Below, in pieces: positions 27,213 through 36,001 of a stretch of DNA of 64,000 nt. Where the stretch lies: assembly GCF_009908315.1 (NCBI RefSeq), contig NZ_JAAATW010000002.1, forward strand, positions 372,001 through 436,000, in the 5' to 3' direction. Both the position numbers and the translations under genes were made by a program. How positions within the stretch are numbered: the stretch's first letter is position 1; each line of letters starts with the position of its first letter. The notes under the pieces are model-generated. The model did no database searches. It was not told the DNA's origin and worked only from the letters and a program-made list of their open reading frames with translations. The stretch is from Paragemmobacter ruber (lineage in GTDB: Bacteria > Pseudomonadota > Alphaproteobacteria > Rhodobacterales > Rhodobacteraceae).

Positions 27213-28408
27213 TGGCGCGGGCCTTTCTGATCGTGATGGACAGCGTCGGCTGCGGCGGCGCGCCGGATGCAGGCGATTTCGGCGATGCGGGGGCCAACAC
27301 GCTGGGCCATATCGCCGATGCCTGCGCCGGGGGCCGGGCAGAGACGGGGCGGAGCGGGCCGCTGCGGGTGCCGCATCTCGATGCGCTGGGCTTGGGGGCG
27401 GCGGTGCGGCTGGCCTCGGGTCACGCGATGCCGGGGCTGAAGGCGGTGCCGGTGGGGCGCTGGGGTGCGGCGACAGAGGTGTCGCGGGGCAAGGACACGC
27501 CGTCGGGGCATTGGGAACTGGCGGGGGTGCCGGTGCCGTGGGACTGGACCTATTTCCCCGACAGGGTGCCTGCCTTCCCGGATGATCTGGTGGCAGAGGT
27601 GTGCCGTCTGGCGGGGGTCGGCGGGATATTGGGCAATTGCCACGCCTCGGGGACCGAGATCATCGACCGGCTGGGGGCCGAACATCTGCGCACAGGCTGG
27701 CCCATCTGCTATACCAGCGCCGACAGCGTGTTCCAGATCGCGGCGCATGAAGAGGCGTTCGGGCTGGAGCGGTTGGTGACCCTGTGCCGCGATCTTGCGC
27801 CGCGGCTCCATGGGATGAAGGTAGGGCGGGCGATTGCGCGGCCCTTCGTGGGGGCGCCGGGCGGTTTCCAGCGGACAGGGAACCGGCGGGATTTCGCGAT
27901 CGCGCCGCCCGCGCCCACGCTGCTCGACTGGGTGCAGGCGGCGGGGCGGGTGACCCATGCAGTGGGCAAGATCGGCGACATCTTCAGCCATCGGGGGATC
28001 ACGCATCTGCACAAGGGCAAGGATGACGTTGCCCTTTTCGATCATCTGGATCGGCTTGCTGGCGCTGCGGAAGAGGGATCCTTGACCTTCGCGAACTTTG
28101 TGGAGTTTGACAGCCTCTATGGCCACCGCCGGGACGTGGCGGGCTACGCGCGGCAGCTTGAATGGTTTGACGCGCGGGTGGGGGCGTTTCTGGCGCGGCT
28201 GGGGCCGGGCGATCTGGCGATCCTGACCGCCGATCATGGCAATGATCCGACATGGGCGGGGACCGAACACACGCGCGAGCGGGTGCCGGTCCTGTGCCAT
28301 GGGGCGGGGGCGGGGTCTTTCGGGCTGTGCGCCTTTGTCGATGTGGCGGCCTCGGTCGCGGCGCATCTGGGGGTGGCGGCGCAAGGGCCGGGGAGGGCAT
28401 TCCTGTGA
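27212..28408 (+). CDS. deoB: Phosphopentomutase
   Basis: A 398-residue alkaline-phosphatase-superfamily enzyme interconverting (deoxy)ribose-1- and -5-phosphate. It shows the metal site in MDSVGCGGAPDA, the DTPSGHWE loop near the phosphothreonine, FANFVEFDSLYGHRRD and ILTADHGNDPTWAGTEHTRE. Its ATG shares a base with the deoA TGA; a GTG directly upstream is an alternative start. It overlaps add by four bases. Confidence 0.97.
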   Translation: MARAFLIVMDSVGCGGAPDAGDFGDAGANTLGHIADACAGGRAETGRSGPLRVPHLDALGLGAAVRLASGHAMPGLKAVPVGRWGAATEVSRGKDTPSGHWELAGVPVPWDWTYFPDRVPAFPDDLVAEVCRLAGVGGILGNCHASGTEIIDRLGAEHLRTGWPICYTSADSVFQIAAHEEAFGLERLVTLCRDLAPRLHGMKVGRAIARPFVGAPGGFQRTGNRRDFAIAPPAPTLLDWVQAAGRVTHAVGKIGDIFSHRGITHLHKGKDDVALFDHLDRLAGAAEEGSLTFANFVEFDSLYGHRRDVAGYARQLEWFDARVGAFLARLGPGDLAILTADHGNDPTWAGTEHTRERVPVLCHGAGAGSFGLCAFVDVAASVAAHLGVAAQGPGRAFL

Positions 28409-29394
28409 TCACCGACATGCCCAAGGTGGAGTTGCACCTGCATCTGGAAGGGGCGGCCCCGCCCGCCTTCATCCGGGGGCTGGCCAAGGAGAAGAAGGCC
28501 GATATCGGCGGCATCTTCGACGCGCGGGGGAATTACACCTACAAGGATTTCTGGGATTTCCTGAAAGTCTATGAGGCGGCCACATCGGTGCTGACCCGCC
28601 CCGAGGATTATGCGCGGCTGACGCTGGCGGTGTTGGAGGAAAGCGCCAAATCGGGCGTGGTCTATTCCGAGACCTTCCTCTCCCCCGATTTCTGCGGCGG
28701 GCGGGATGTGGGGGCGTGGCGGGAATATCTGCACGCGATGCGCGAGGCCGCCGACCAGGCCGAGCGCGAGCTGGGCGTCACCCTGCGCGGCATCGTCACC
28801 TGCATCCGGCATTTCGGCCCCGACAAGGCGCGGGAGACGGCGCTTTGCGCGGCTGAGACGGCAGGGGATTGGATCGTGGGCTTTGGCATCGCGGGCGATG
28901 AGAAGGTGGGCAAGCCCAAGGATTACCGCTGGTCCTTTGACTGCGCGCGCGAGGCGGGGCTGCGGCTGACGGCCCATGCGGGGGAATGGGGCGGGCCTGA
29001 CAGCGTGCGCGATGCGCTACGCGATCTGGGGGTGGAGCGGATCGGGCATGGCGTGCGCGCCATCGAGGACCTTGCGCTGGTGGACGAACTGGCCGAGCGG
29101 GGCGTGGTGCTGGAGGTCTGCCCCGGATCAAACATCGCGCTGGGGCTTTACCCCGGGTGGCGGGCGCACCCGATCGGGGAGCTTTACAGGCGCGGGGTCA
29201 AGGTGACGGTGTCCACCGATGACCCGCCCTTTTTCCACACCACCATGGCGCGGGAATATGACCGGCTCCACGACGCCTTTGATTGGGATGAGGGGGTTTT
29301 TGCAGGGCTGGCGCGCACCTCGCTTGACGCCGCCTTTTGCGATGGCGATACGCGGGGGCGTATCCTGAAAAGGCTGGAGGCCGCCGATGCTTGA
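28405..29394 (+). CDS. add: Adenosine deaminase
   Basis: A 329-residue amidohydrolase converting (deoxy)adenosine to (deoxy)inosine. Zinc ligands appear in [30 protein letters not shown] and the late VSTDDPPFF; the catalytic Glu lies in the HAGE motif. The GTG at 28405 overlaps the deoB TGA (GTGA), favouring it as a coupled start; ATG at 28417 is an alternative just before the catalytic strand. It overlaps upp by eight bases. Confidence 0.95.
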   Translation: MITDMPKVELHLHLEGAAPPAFIRGLAKEKKADIGGIFDARGNYTYKDFWDFLKVYEAATSVLTRPEDYARLTLAVLEESAKSGVVYSETFLSPDFCGGRDVGAWREYLHAMREAADQAERELGVTLRGIVTCIRHFGPDKARETALCAAETAGDWIVGFGIAGDEKVGKPKDYRWSFDCAREAGLRLTAHAGEWGGPDSVRDALRDLGVERIGHGVRAIEDLALVDELAERGVVLEVCPGSNIALGLYPGWRAHPIGELYRRGVKVTVSTDDPPFFHTTMAREYDRLHDAFDWDEGVFAGLARTSLDAAFCDGDTRGRILKRLEAADA

Positions 29395-30019
29395 CCACCT
29401 GACTGTCGTTTCCCACCCGCTGGTGCAGCACAAGCTGACGCTGATGCGGGAGAAGGACACCTCGACCGCGTCCTTCCGGCAGTTGCTGCGCGAGATCAGC
29501 CTGCTTCTGGCCTATGAGGTGACGCGCGAACTGCCCATGACGACCAAGCGGATCGAGACGCCGCTCTGCGAGATGGACGCCCCGGCGATCGAGGGCAAGA
29601 AGCTGGCGCTGGTGTCGATCCTGCGGGCGGGGAACGGGCTTTTGGACGGGATTCTGGAACTGATCCCGGCGGCGCGGGTGGGATTTGTGGGCCTCTACCG
29701 CGATCCGGAAACGCTGCAACCCGTGCAATATTACTGCAAGCTGCCCGAACAGCTGGAAGATCGGGTGACCATCGTCGTCGATCCGATGCTGGCCACGGGC
29801 AATTCCAGCGCGGCGGCGGTGGACCTGATCAAGGCCAAGGGGGCGCGGAACATCCGTTTCCTGTGCCTACTGGCCGCGCCCGAGGGCGTGGCGCGCATGA
29901 AGGCCGCGCATCCCGATGTGCCGATCGTGACGGCGGCGCTGGACAATCATCTGAACGATCACGGCTATATCGTCCCGGGTCTAGGCGATGCGGGCGATCG
30001 GATGTTCGGCACAAAATAA
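29387..30019 (+). CDS. upp: Uracil phosphoribosyltransferase
   Basis: A 210-residue type I PRTase making UMP from uracil and PRPP. It shows [18 protein letters not shown], the PRPP loop [19 protein letters not shown] and the uracil-binding tail [17 protein letters not shown]. It is the last gene of the cdd-deoA-deoB-add-upp operon, starting within add. No clear intrinsic terminator follows before the SPOR gene 68 bases later. Confidence 0.97.
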   Translation: MLDHLTVVSHPLVQHKLTLMREKDTSTASFRQLLREISLLLAYEVTRELPMTTKRIETPLCEMDAPAIEGKKLALVSILRAGNGLLDGILELIPAARVGFVGLYRDPETLQPVQYYCKLPEQLEDRVTIVVDPMLATGNSSAAAVDLIKAKGARNIRFLCLLAAPEGVARMKAAHPDVPIVTAALDNHLNDHGYIVPGLGDAGDRMFGTK

Positions 30020-30087
30020 TGTAATTTCGCCCCTTTACCCCGGCCCGATCCTCGCGCATTCTGCCCTGACGCTACTGGGGGGTAGTC

Positions 30088-31269
30088 ATGTTCGTAAAGG
30101 TTCTGACGGGGGTATTCCTGACCCTCGCACTGGGCGCGTTTGGCGCCCAAGCACAGTCCACCGCCGATATCGGGGGGCCGCGCGAGCTGCCCCCGCCCGG
30201 GTTTTCGGGCCAGCAATATGTGGACAGCCGGGGCTGCGTCTTCCTGCGCGCCGGGCTGGCCGGGCGGGTGAACTGGGTACCGCGCGTGGATCGCGACCGG
30301 CGGCCCATGTGTGGCTATCCGCCCACCATGGGCGGCGGCACGCGGCAGGTGGCGGCGGCGTCAGCACCCGCACCGGCGCCTGCGCCTGCGCCGGTTGTGC
30401 GGCCCGCGCCACAGGTGCGGACCGCGGCGGCAGAGCCGCCTGCGTCAAGCTATGTGCCAGCGCCCGTGACCGATATCCGCCGCCCTTCGGCGGTGGCGAC
30501 CGTGGCACCTGCGCCCAAGCCTGCCGCCCCGGCAGCGGTGGCCGCCGCGCCCGCGCCGCAGATCGGCGGCACGCGCATTGCCTGCACCCGTGCGGCCCCG
30601 GTGCCGCAGCGGCTGCGGCTTACGAATGGCGGGACAGTGGTGGTCTGTACCCGGGGCGATGGCACGCTGGAGGGCCTGCGCGCGCCGATCTATCCGCCGG
30701 GATCGCCGGTCGGCGCCTCGCTCGAAGCGCCGGGCCGGGTGGTGCCGCTGGGTCAGCCGTCCGGCGTGGGGGATGGGCGCACTGGCGCGCGGGTGGTGAA
30801 CCACGCCGCCCCGGTGCCCAAGGGCTATAAGCTCGCCTGGGAGGATGACCGGCTGAACCCGCTGCGCGGCGTGGGAACGGCGCAGGGGCAGGCGGCGCAG
30901 GATCAGGTCTGGACCCGAGACATCCCGGCCGAGACGGTGGCTGCGCCGCGCCGCACGGTGACGGTAGCCGCGCAGAACGCACCAGCCGCGCCAAGGGTGA
31001 CACAATCCTCCAAGACCGCCCCGGCCGCGCCTGTGGCGGGATCTGGCCGCCTCTTTGTGCAGGTGGGCAGTTTCGGCGTTCCGGCCAATGCTGATGGCGC
31101 CTCGGCCCGGCTGTCAGGTCTGGGGCTGCCGGTGGCGCGGTCAAAAGCCACGATCGGGGGCAAGCCGGTGCAGGTCGTGCTTGCCGGTCCCTTCGGATCG
31201 GCGGCCGAGGCGCAGGCGGCGCTGCGCGCGGCGCGCGGGGCCGGCTTCGGGGATGCGTTCCTGCGTTGA
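30088..31269 (+). CDS. Exported SPOR-domain protein
   Basis: A 393-residue protein with a signal peptide (VLTGVFLTLALGAFGAQAQ). A conserved N-terminal module follows (about 24-85) with YVDSRGCVFLRAG and Cys residues, then a long Ala/Pro-rich spacer. The C-terminal SPOR domain (about 320-393) has GRLFVQVGSFGVPANADGA and VVLAGPFGSAAEAQAAL. SPOR domains bind denuded glycan strands at division sites, so a periplasmic, septum-associated role is likely. It is not coupled to upp and probably has its own promoter in the 68-bp gap. Confidence 0.85.
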   Translation: MFVKVLTGVFLTLALGAFGAQAQSTADIGGPRELPPPGFSGQQYVDSRGCVFLRAGLAGRVNWVPRVDRDRRPMCGYPPTMGGGTRQVAAASAPAPAPAPAPVVRPAPQVRTAAAEPPASSYVPAPVTDIRRPSAVATVAPAPKPAAPAAVAAAPAPQIGGTRIACTRAAPVPQRLRLTNGGTVVVCTRGDGTLEGLRAPIYPPGSPVGASLEAPGRVVPLGQPSGVGDGRTGARVVNHAAPVPKGYKLAWEDDRLNPLRGVGTAQGQAAQDQVWTRDIPAETVAAPRRTVTVAAQNAPAAPRVTQSSKTAPAAPVAGSGRLFVQVGSFGVPANADGASARLSGLGLPVARSKATIGGKPVQVVLAGPFGSAAEAQAALRAARGAGFGDAFLR

Positions 31270-31314
31270 CGGTGAGGACGGGCGGATGGCCCCCGGTGCA
31301 GGCCGGGGGTCACG

Positions 31315-32331
31315 TCAGGGGCAGATCGCCTGTAGCGTCGCCCAATCCTCGGGTGTGAGCAAGGGGCGCGGGCTGCCGTTGCGGTGGGGATCTGCCTCGA
31401 TCAGGCCAAGGGTGGATTCACCCGTGGGATCGAGGGCAAAGCCATAGGGCGCCGACGAGACATCCGCCGCGTCGAAGCGCGCAAGAAGGGGCTCGTCAGG
31501 CAAAGGCGGGCGCGGGGCGGCGAGGAAGGCCTCGCCCAGACCATCCAGCGCACCCTCGGGCAGGCTGCCGGTGGTCAGAAGGCGCACTGTCGCGGCAAAG
31601 CCTGCATGATGCAGGATCGGGATCATGGGATCCTCGGTCTCGGCGCGCAGCGCCTCGGTCAGGGCAAAGCCTGCGGGCACCTCGGGGCTGGCGGCGGCGG
31701 TAAGCATCGGGCGGCCCAGCAGCAGGATGTTGCCGGGCAGCGCGGCCGCCCCGGCCAAGGCTTCGGGCAGGACGGCCAGTTGCACGCCCGCATCGCCGAA
31801 CAGCCGCTCTGACAAAAGGCCGAGCGCGCGGTCGCCCAGCGTGGTGCTGCAGGGCGCGCCGGTCAGGCGCGAGATATCCGCCAGTGCCGCCGTGCCGATC
31901 TGGGCGCGGGTGGCAGGGGGCAGGACAGCGGCGGTATGGCGGACCAGCGCATCAGGCAGGAAGAAGGCGCAGATCGCCAGAATGGCCAGCGTCGCCCCGC
32001 CCAGCAGGCTGCCCCGCAGGCGACCGGGGCGCGGCGTGCCCTTGCGCACCGCGCCGCGCACGGTTTCCAGCGCGGCGATCATGTCGGGATCGTCCAGTTC
32101 CAGCGTCTCGTCGCTGTCGGGGGCCGGGCCGTAAAGCGCGGGCAGCGTGCCGGGGTTCAACCGCTCCACCGCGGGCAGCGACCAATGGCTCAGCGGCAGT
32201 TCCGTGCGCGGGTCCGACAGCACCAGCGTCGCCTCGCGGAAGGCGACCACCACCTCGCGGCGCTGCGCCTCGGGGCTGTCCCGCCAGAGGCCGGGGCTTT
32301 CCAGCCTTTGGTATTTCTTCAGCGCGGTCAT
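31315..32331 (-). CDS. Membrane protein of unknown function
   Basis: A 338-residue protein with one clear TM segment (about 107-128, LLGGATLAILAICAFFLP). An N-terminal cytoplasmic part (about 1-100) begins MTALKKYQRLESPGLWRDSPEAQRREVVVAFREATLVLSDP with a gap-free helical pattern, and a periplasmic part of about 205 residues follows. The periplasmic segment has a layout faintly like an inactive M48 peptidase (GNILLLGRPML, then ILHHAGFAATVRLL), but no HExxH is present. It is convergent with the SPOR gene. I do not recognise a characterised family. Confidence 0.8.
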   Translation of the reverse strand: MTALKKYQRLESPGLWRDSPEAQRREVVVAFREATLVLSDPRTELPLSHWSLPAVERLNPGTLPALYGPAPDSDETLELDDPDMIAALETVRGAVRKGTPRPGRLRGSLLGGATLAILAICAFFLPDALVRHTAAVLPPATRAQIGTAALADISRLTGAPCSTTLGDRALGLLSERLFGDAGVQLAVLPEALAGAAALPGNILLLGRPMLTAAASPEVPAGFALTEALRAETEDPMIPILHHAGFAATVRLLTTGSLPEGALDGLGEAFLAAPRPPLPDEPLLARFDAADVSSAPYGFALDPTGESTLGLIEADPHRNGSPRPLLTPEDWATLQAICP

Positions 32332-32417
32332 GCGCGGGGTCTGCCCTTGGCTCGGCCTTGTCCTGTCGCGCTGACGTTACCGCAGCCCCCGGTGCACCAC
32401 AAGCAAGGGTATGCCTC

Positions 32418-32481
32418 CTTCATCTTGGCGCAAAATACCCTGGGGGGTGAGCCCGCAGGGCGAGGGGGGCAAAGCCCCCCT
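32418..32481 (+). repeat. Box-hairpin element c (orphan orientation)
   Basis: The box CTTCATCTTGG-CGCA-AAATACCC (32418-32440) is followed by GGGGGGTGAG and hairpin AGGGGGGC-AAA-GCCCCCCT (32463-32481). Unlike most copies it reads away from both flanking minus-strand genes: upstream on the plus strand lies only the antisense of the 31315-32331 gene. It may mark the 3' end of an unannotated transcript. The rest of the 32332-32535 gap holds nothing else I recognise. Confidence 0.7.
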
Positions 32482-32535
32482 GCGACGCCTGCCGTCCCGC
32501 GGCGCGGTCACGCTCCATCCATCAGGCCCCACCCA

Positions 32536-34164
32536 TCAGCCCCCATCCATCAACTTGGCGACGGCGCGCAGTTCGAACTTCTGGATCTTGCCGGTCGATG
32601 TCTTGGGCAGGTCGGAAAACACCACATGCTTTGGCGTCTTGAACCCTGCCAGACGCTCGCGGCAAAAGGTGATGAGGTCTTTCTCCGTCACGCTCTGCCC
32701 CGGTTTCAACTCGACAAAGGCGCAGGGCACCTCGCCCCATTTCTCGTCCGGCTTGGCCACGACGGCGCAAAGAAGGACGGCGGGGTGGTGCATCAGCACG
32801 CCCTCCACCTCGACCGAGCTGACATTCTCGCCGCCCGAGATGATGATGTCCTTCGCGCGGTCGGTGATCTTGATATAGCCGTCGGGATGCTGGAAGGCGA
32901 TGTCGCCGGAGCGGAACCAGCCGTCCCTGAACGCCTCCGCCGTGGCGGCGGGGTTCTTGTAATAGCCCTTCATCACCATGTTGCCGCGCATCGCAATCTC
33001 GCCCAGATGCGCGCCGTCGCGGGGGACGGGGGTGCCGTGGGTGTCATGCACCTCGGCCCCCTCCAGCATGGGCATGGCGACGCCGGTGCGCGCCTTGTAG
33101 GCGGCGCGGTCGTCCTTGGACGCGCCGTCCCATTCCGCGCGCCAGGTGCATTCGGTGGCCGGGCCGTAGGTTTCGGTCAGGCCATAGACTTGCGTCACGT
33201 TGAAGCCCAAGGGTTCAAAGGCCGCAAGCGTGGCAGCAGGGGGTGGAGCACCGGCGGTGAAGACCTCGACGATATGCGAAAAGGGGCGGCGGTCTTCGTC
33301 GCGGGCATTGATCAGGGTGTTGAGCACGATGGGCGCCCCGCCGAAATGGGTGACGCCTTCATCGGCGATGGCGTCATAGATGGCCTTTGCCGTGATGTCG
33401 CGGCAGCAGACAAGCGTGCCGGCAAGGATGGGCGTCATCCAGGTGTGGGTCCAGCCGTTGCAGTGGAACAGCGGCACGATGGTCAGATAGACCGGGTGCA
33501 GCACCATCCGCCAGGAGAGGATATTGGCGGTGGCGGAAAGATAGGCCCCGCGATGGTGATAGACCACGCCCTTGGGGCGGCCCGTGGTGCCAGAGGTGTA
33601 GTTGATGGCGATGGATTCCCATTCGTCCTGAGGCATGATCCATGCCGCCGTGGGGTCGCCTTCGGCCAGCAATTCATCATAGGTCAGGTAGCGCCCCGAT
33701 GGCGTGAAGCCTTCATCCACCACCTCGATGATCTGGGGGGCGGGGCCGTCCATGCGGCGGATCGCGTCCTCGGCCAAAGGCAGGAAGGCCGTGTCGCAAA
33801 GCACGATCTTCGCGCCCGCATGGCCGAAGATATAGGCCACCGTATCGGCGTCGAGCCGGGTGTTGATGGTGTTGAGGATCGCGCCCGCAGCGGGGATGCC
33901 GAAATGGGCCACGGCCTGGGCCGGGATATTGGGCAGGAGCGTGGCCACCACATCGCCCGGCGCGATGCCATGCAGCGCCAGCGCCGAGGCGAGGCAGGAA
34001 ACCTGTTCGGCATAGATCGCATAACTGAGGCGGGTGGATTTCCAGACCACGGCGGTGCGGTTGGCGTGGATGTCCGCCGCCCGCTTCAGGAAGGAGAGCG
34101 GCGTGAGCGGCACGTAATTCGCCGCACATTTCTCCAATCCGGTTTCATCGGCCAACCAGCCCAT
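32536..34164 (-). CDS. Acyl-CoA synthetase (AMP-forming)
   Basis: A 542-residue ANL-superfamily ligase. The P-loop is NYTSGTTGRPKGVVYHHRG. Others are QVYGLTETYGP, FRSGDIAFQHPDGYIKITDRAKDIIISGGENVSSVEVEG and the C-terminal catalytic Lys in LPKTSTGKIQKFELR. The N-terminus (YVPLTPLSFLKRAADIHANRTAVV) matches the short/medium-chain acyl-activating branch that includes plant AAE-type ligases. It activates a fatty or carboxylic acid to its CoA ester; the chain length cannot be read from sequence. It is transcribed alone and divergent from the EamA transporter. Confidence 0.92.
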   Translation of the reverse strand: MGWLADETGLEKCAANYVPLTPLSFLKRAADIHANRTAVVWKSTRLSYAIYAEQVSCLASALALHGIAPGDVVATLLPNIPAQAVAHFGIPAAGAILNTINTRLDADTVAYIFGHAGAKIVLCDTAFLPLAEDAIRRMDGPAPQIIEVVDEGFTPSGRYLTYDELLAEGDPTAAWIMPQDEWESIAINYTSGTTGRPKGVVYHHRGAYLSATANILSWRMVLHPVYLTIVPLFHCNGWTHTWMTPILAGTLVCCRDITAKAIYDAIADEGVTHFGGAPIVLNTLINARDEDRRPFSHIVEVFTAGAPPPAATLAAFEPLGFNVTQVYGLTETYGPATECTWRAEWDGASKDDRAAYKARTGVAMPMLEGAEVHDTHGTPVPRDGAHLGEIAMRGNMVMKGYYKNPAATAEAFRDGWFRSGDIAFQHPDGYIKITDRAKDIIISGGENVSSVEVEGVLMHHPAVLLCAVVAKPDEKWGEVPCAFVELKPGQSVTEKDLITFCRERLAGFKTPKHVVFSDLPKTSTGKIQKFELRAVAKLMDGG

Positions 34165-34268
34165 TCCTCTCTCCCTCCCGCCAATTCTTGTGTCGATGTC
34201 GTTTTCGGGCGCGCGGAACGAAGGTAGCAGGGTTCACAGAAGAAGCGAGGGCAGGAAGAGGCAGCAGG

Positions 34269-35186
34269 ATGAGCGGTTCCGACAGGACGCTGGCGGCGGC
34301 AGGGTTGATCCTTGTCTATGCCATGGTGATCGGCTTCACCGACAATTACGTGCGGGTGATCGCCGAGGAGGCGGGGCTGTGGCAGTTCCATCTGACGCGC
34401 AGCCTGATGGCGGCGGTGCTGCTGGCCCTGGCGATGGTGCCCTTGGGGTTGCGGCTGCGGCCGGTGCGCTGGGGTTCGGTGGTGGCGCGGTCGGCCATTC
34501 ATGGCAGCGCGATGGTGATCTATTTCGGGGCGCTTGCCTTTCTGGATGTGGCGCTGGTGGCGGCGGGTCTGTTCACCGCGCCGATCTGGGTGCTGCTGAT
34601 CTCGCGCTTTGTCTATGGCCATGCGATCGGGCCGGTGCGGATCGTGGCGGTGGTGCTGGGGTTCGTCGGCGTGGTGCTGGTGCTGGGGCCAGAGGCGCTG
34701 GCGGGCGCGTCGCTGCCTGCCGTGCTGCCGGTGCTGGCGGGGGCGATGTATGCCATGGGCAACATCGCCACGCGGGAATGGTGCGGGCAGGAAAGCGCCG
34801 AGACGCTGCTGGCGGGGTTCTTCGCCGCGCTGGGGGTGATCGGGGCGGTGGGGATGGCGGTGCTTTGGCTGATGCCTTTGCCGGTGCCGGAAGGGGCCGA
34901 CGGGTTTCTGCAGCGCGGGCCGGTCTGGCCGGGCGCGACCTTCTATTTCTGGACCTTCGTGCAGGCGGCGGGATCTCTGATCGGGGTCGGCATGATGATC
35001 CGCGCCTATCAGATCACCGATGCGTCGAAGGCGAGCGTGCTGGAATATGTGATCCTGCCGGCTTCTGCCTTCTGGACCTGGGTGTTGTGGGGGACGGGGC
35101 TGGCGCCTTTGGCCGTGTTGGGGATGGTGCTGATCGTGGCGGCGGGGTCCATGATCGCGCTGCGCGCGCGGGCGGTGGAGGGGTAG
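34269..35186 (+). CDS. EamA/DMT-family transporter
   Basis: A 305-residue inner-membrane protein with about ten hydrophobic segments in two EamA repeats (about 10-135 and 145-300), as in drug/metabolite exporters. Typical features are the early polar FTDNYVR, LMAAVLLALAM, and late YQITDASKASVLEYVILPASAFW, which contains the conserved A-x-S/E helix. Substrate unknown. It ends four bases before a twin palindrome that separates it from the convergent tdk. Confidence 0.9.
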   Translation: MSGSDRTLAAAGLILVYAMVIGFTDNYVRVIAEEAGLWQFHLTRSLMAAVLLALAMVPLGLRLRPVRWGSVVARSAIHGSAMVIYFGALAFLDVALVAAGLFTAPIWVLLISRFVYGHAIGPVRIVAVVLGFVGVVLVLGPEALAGASLPAVLPVLAGAMYAMGNIATREWCGQESAETLLAGFFAALGVIGAVGMAVLWLMPLPVPEGADGFLQRGPVWPGATFYFWTFVQAAGSLIGVGMMIRAYQITDASKASVLEYVILPASAFWTWVLWGTGLAPLAVLGMVLIVAAGSMIALRARAVEG

Positions 35187-35190
35187 GGGC

Positions 35191-35234
35191 CAAAAATCTT
35201 TGAAGATTTTTGCAAATTTCTTCGAAGAAATTTG
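35191..35234. terminator. Twin-palindrome bidirectional terminator 1
   Basis: Two perfect 22-nt palindromes abut exactly. 35191-35212 has arms CAAAAATCTT and AAGATTTTTG; 35213-35234 has arms CAAATTTCTT and AAGAAATTTG. Their junction reads TTTGCAAA. It fills the 51-bp gap between the convergent EamA and tdk stops, so it can terminate both genes. Confidence 0.85.
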
Positions 35235-35237
35235 GTC

Positions 35238-35819
35238 CTAGCGATCGCCCACCGCTTCGCGCCAGTGGCGGCGGCAGAGGCTGACATAGGTTTCATTGCC
35301 GCCGATCACCACCTGTTCTCCCGCCGTCAGCGCGCGGCCGTCGGGGCCGCGGCGGATGACCATGGTGGCCTTTTTTCCGCAATGGCAGATGGTGCGGACC
35401 TCGCGCATCTCATCGGCCCAGGCGAGGAGGGCGGCGGAGCCGGGGAAGAGGTTGCCCTGAAAATCCACCCGCAGGCCGTAGCACATCACCGGAACCTTCA
35501 GGTCATCCACGGCGCGGGCGAGTTGCCAGACCTGATCCTTGGACAGGAACTGCGCCTCATCGACAAAGACGCAGGCTATGGGCCCGAGGGTGAGGCGGGC
35601 GCGGAGTTTTTCGAACATGTCCTCGCCGGGAGCGAAGGTGTCGGCCTCCTCCCCGATGCCGATGCGGCTGGCGATGCGGCCCTGTCCGGCGCGGTTGTCG
35701 AATTGCGCGGTGATCAGATAGGTGGCCATCCCGCCTTCGCGATAGTTATGCGCGGCCTGAAGGAGCAGGGTCGATTTGCCTGCGTTCATCGTGGAGTAGT
35801 GGAAGTAAAGTTTGGCCAT
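35238..35819 (-). CDS. tdk: Thymidine kinase
   Basis: A 193-residue type II thymidine kinase phosphorylating thymidine with ATP. P-loop STMNAGKSTLL, the catalytic Glu in FVDEAQFLSKDQ, and the lasso with zinc-binding cysteines (CHCGKKATMV and a late SLCRRH) are present. Only the middle CxC and late C are obvious zinc ligands. It complements the salvage operon at 25.5-30 kb but is a separate unit. Confidence 0.96.
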   Translation of the reverse strand: MAKLYFHYSTMNAGKSTLLLQAAHNYREGGMATYLITAQFDNRAGQGRIASRIGIGEEADTFAPGEDMFEKLRARLTLGPIACVFVDEAQFLSKDQVWQLARAVDDLKVPVMCYGLRVDFQGNLFPGSAALLAWADEMREVRTICHCGKKATMVIRRGPDGRALTAGEQVVIGGNETYVSLCRRHWREAVGDR

Positions 35820-35866
35820 AGCCGGGGCTTAGCGCATTGGTCCGGGCCTTGGAAGGGCGGATGGCC

Positions 35867-35962
35867 CCGGGGGGACGTTTGTCCCCCCGGACCCCCCTCC
35901 TGCGCGATGAGCCGGCGCGGGTGTGGGGGGGCGGCGAAGGGGGTATTTTCGCCAAGGTGAAG
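35867..35962 (-). terminator. Box-hairpin 3' element d (after the helicase)
   Basis: On the minus strand, 39 bases after the helicase stop, the box CTTCACCTTGG-CGA-AAATACCC occupies 35962-35941. A perfect 10-bp hairpin (CCGGGGGGAC-GTTT-GTCCCCCCGG) follows at 35890-35867, before tdk. Confidence 0.75.
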
Positions 35963-36001
35963 GGCATGGCCGGGGCGCGATGACCCGGCCGCGGGTTTTG
36001 C

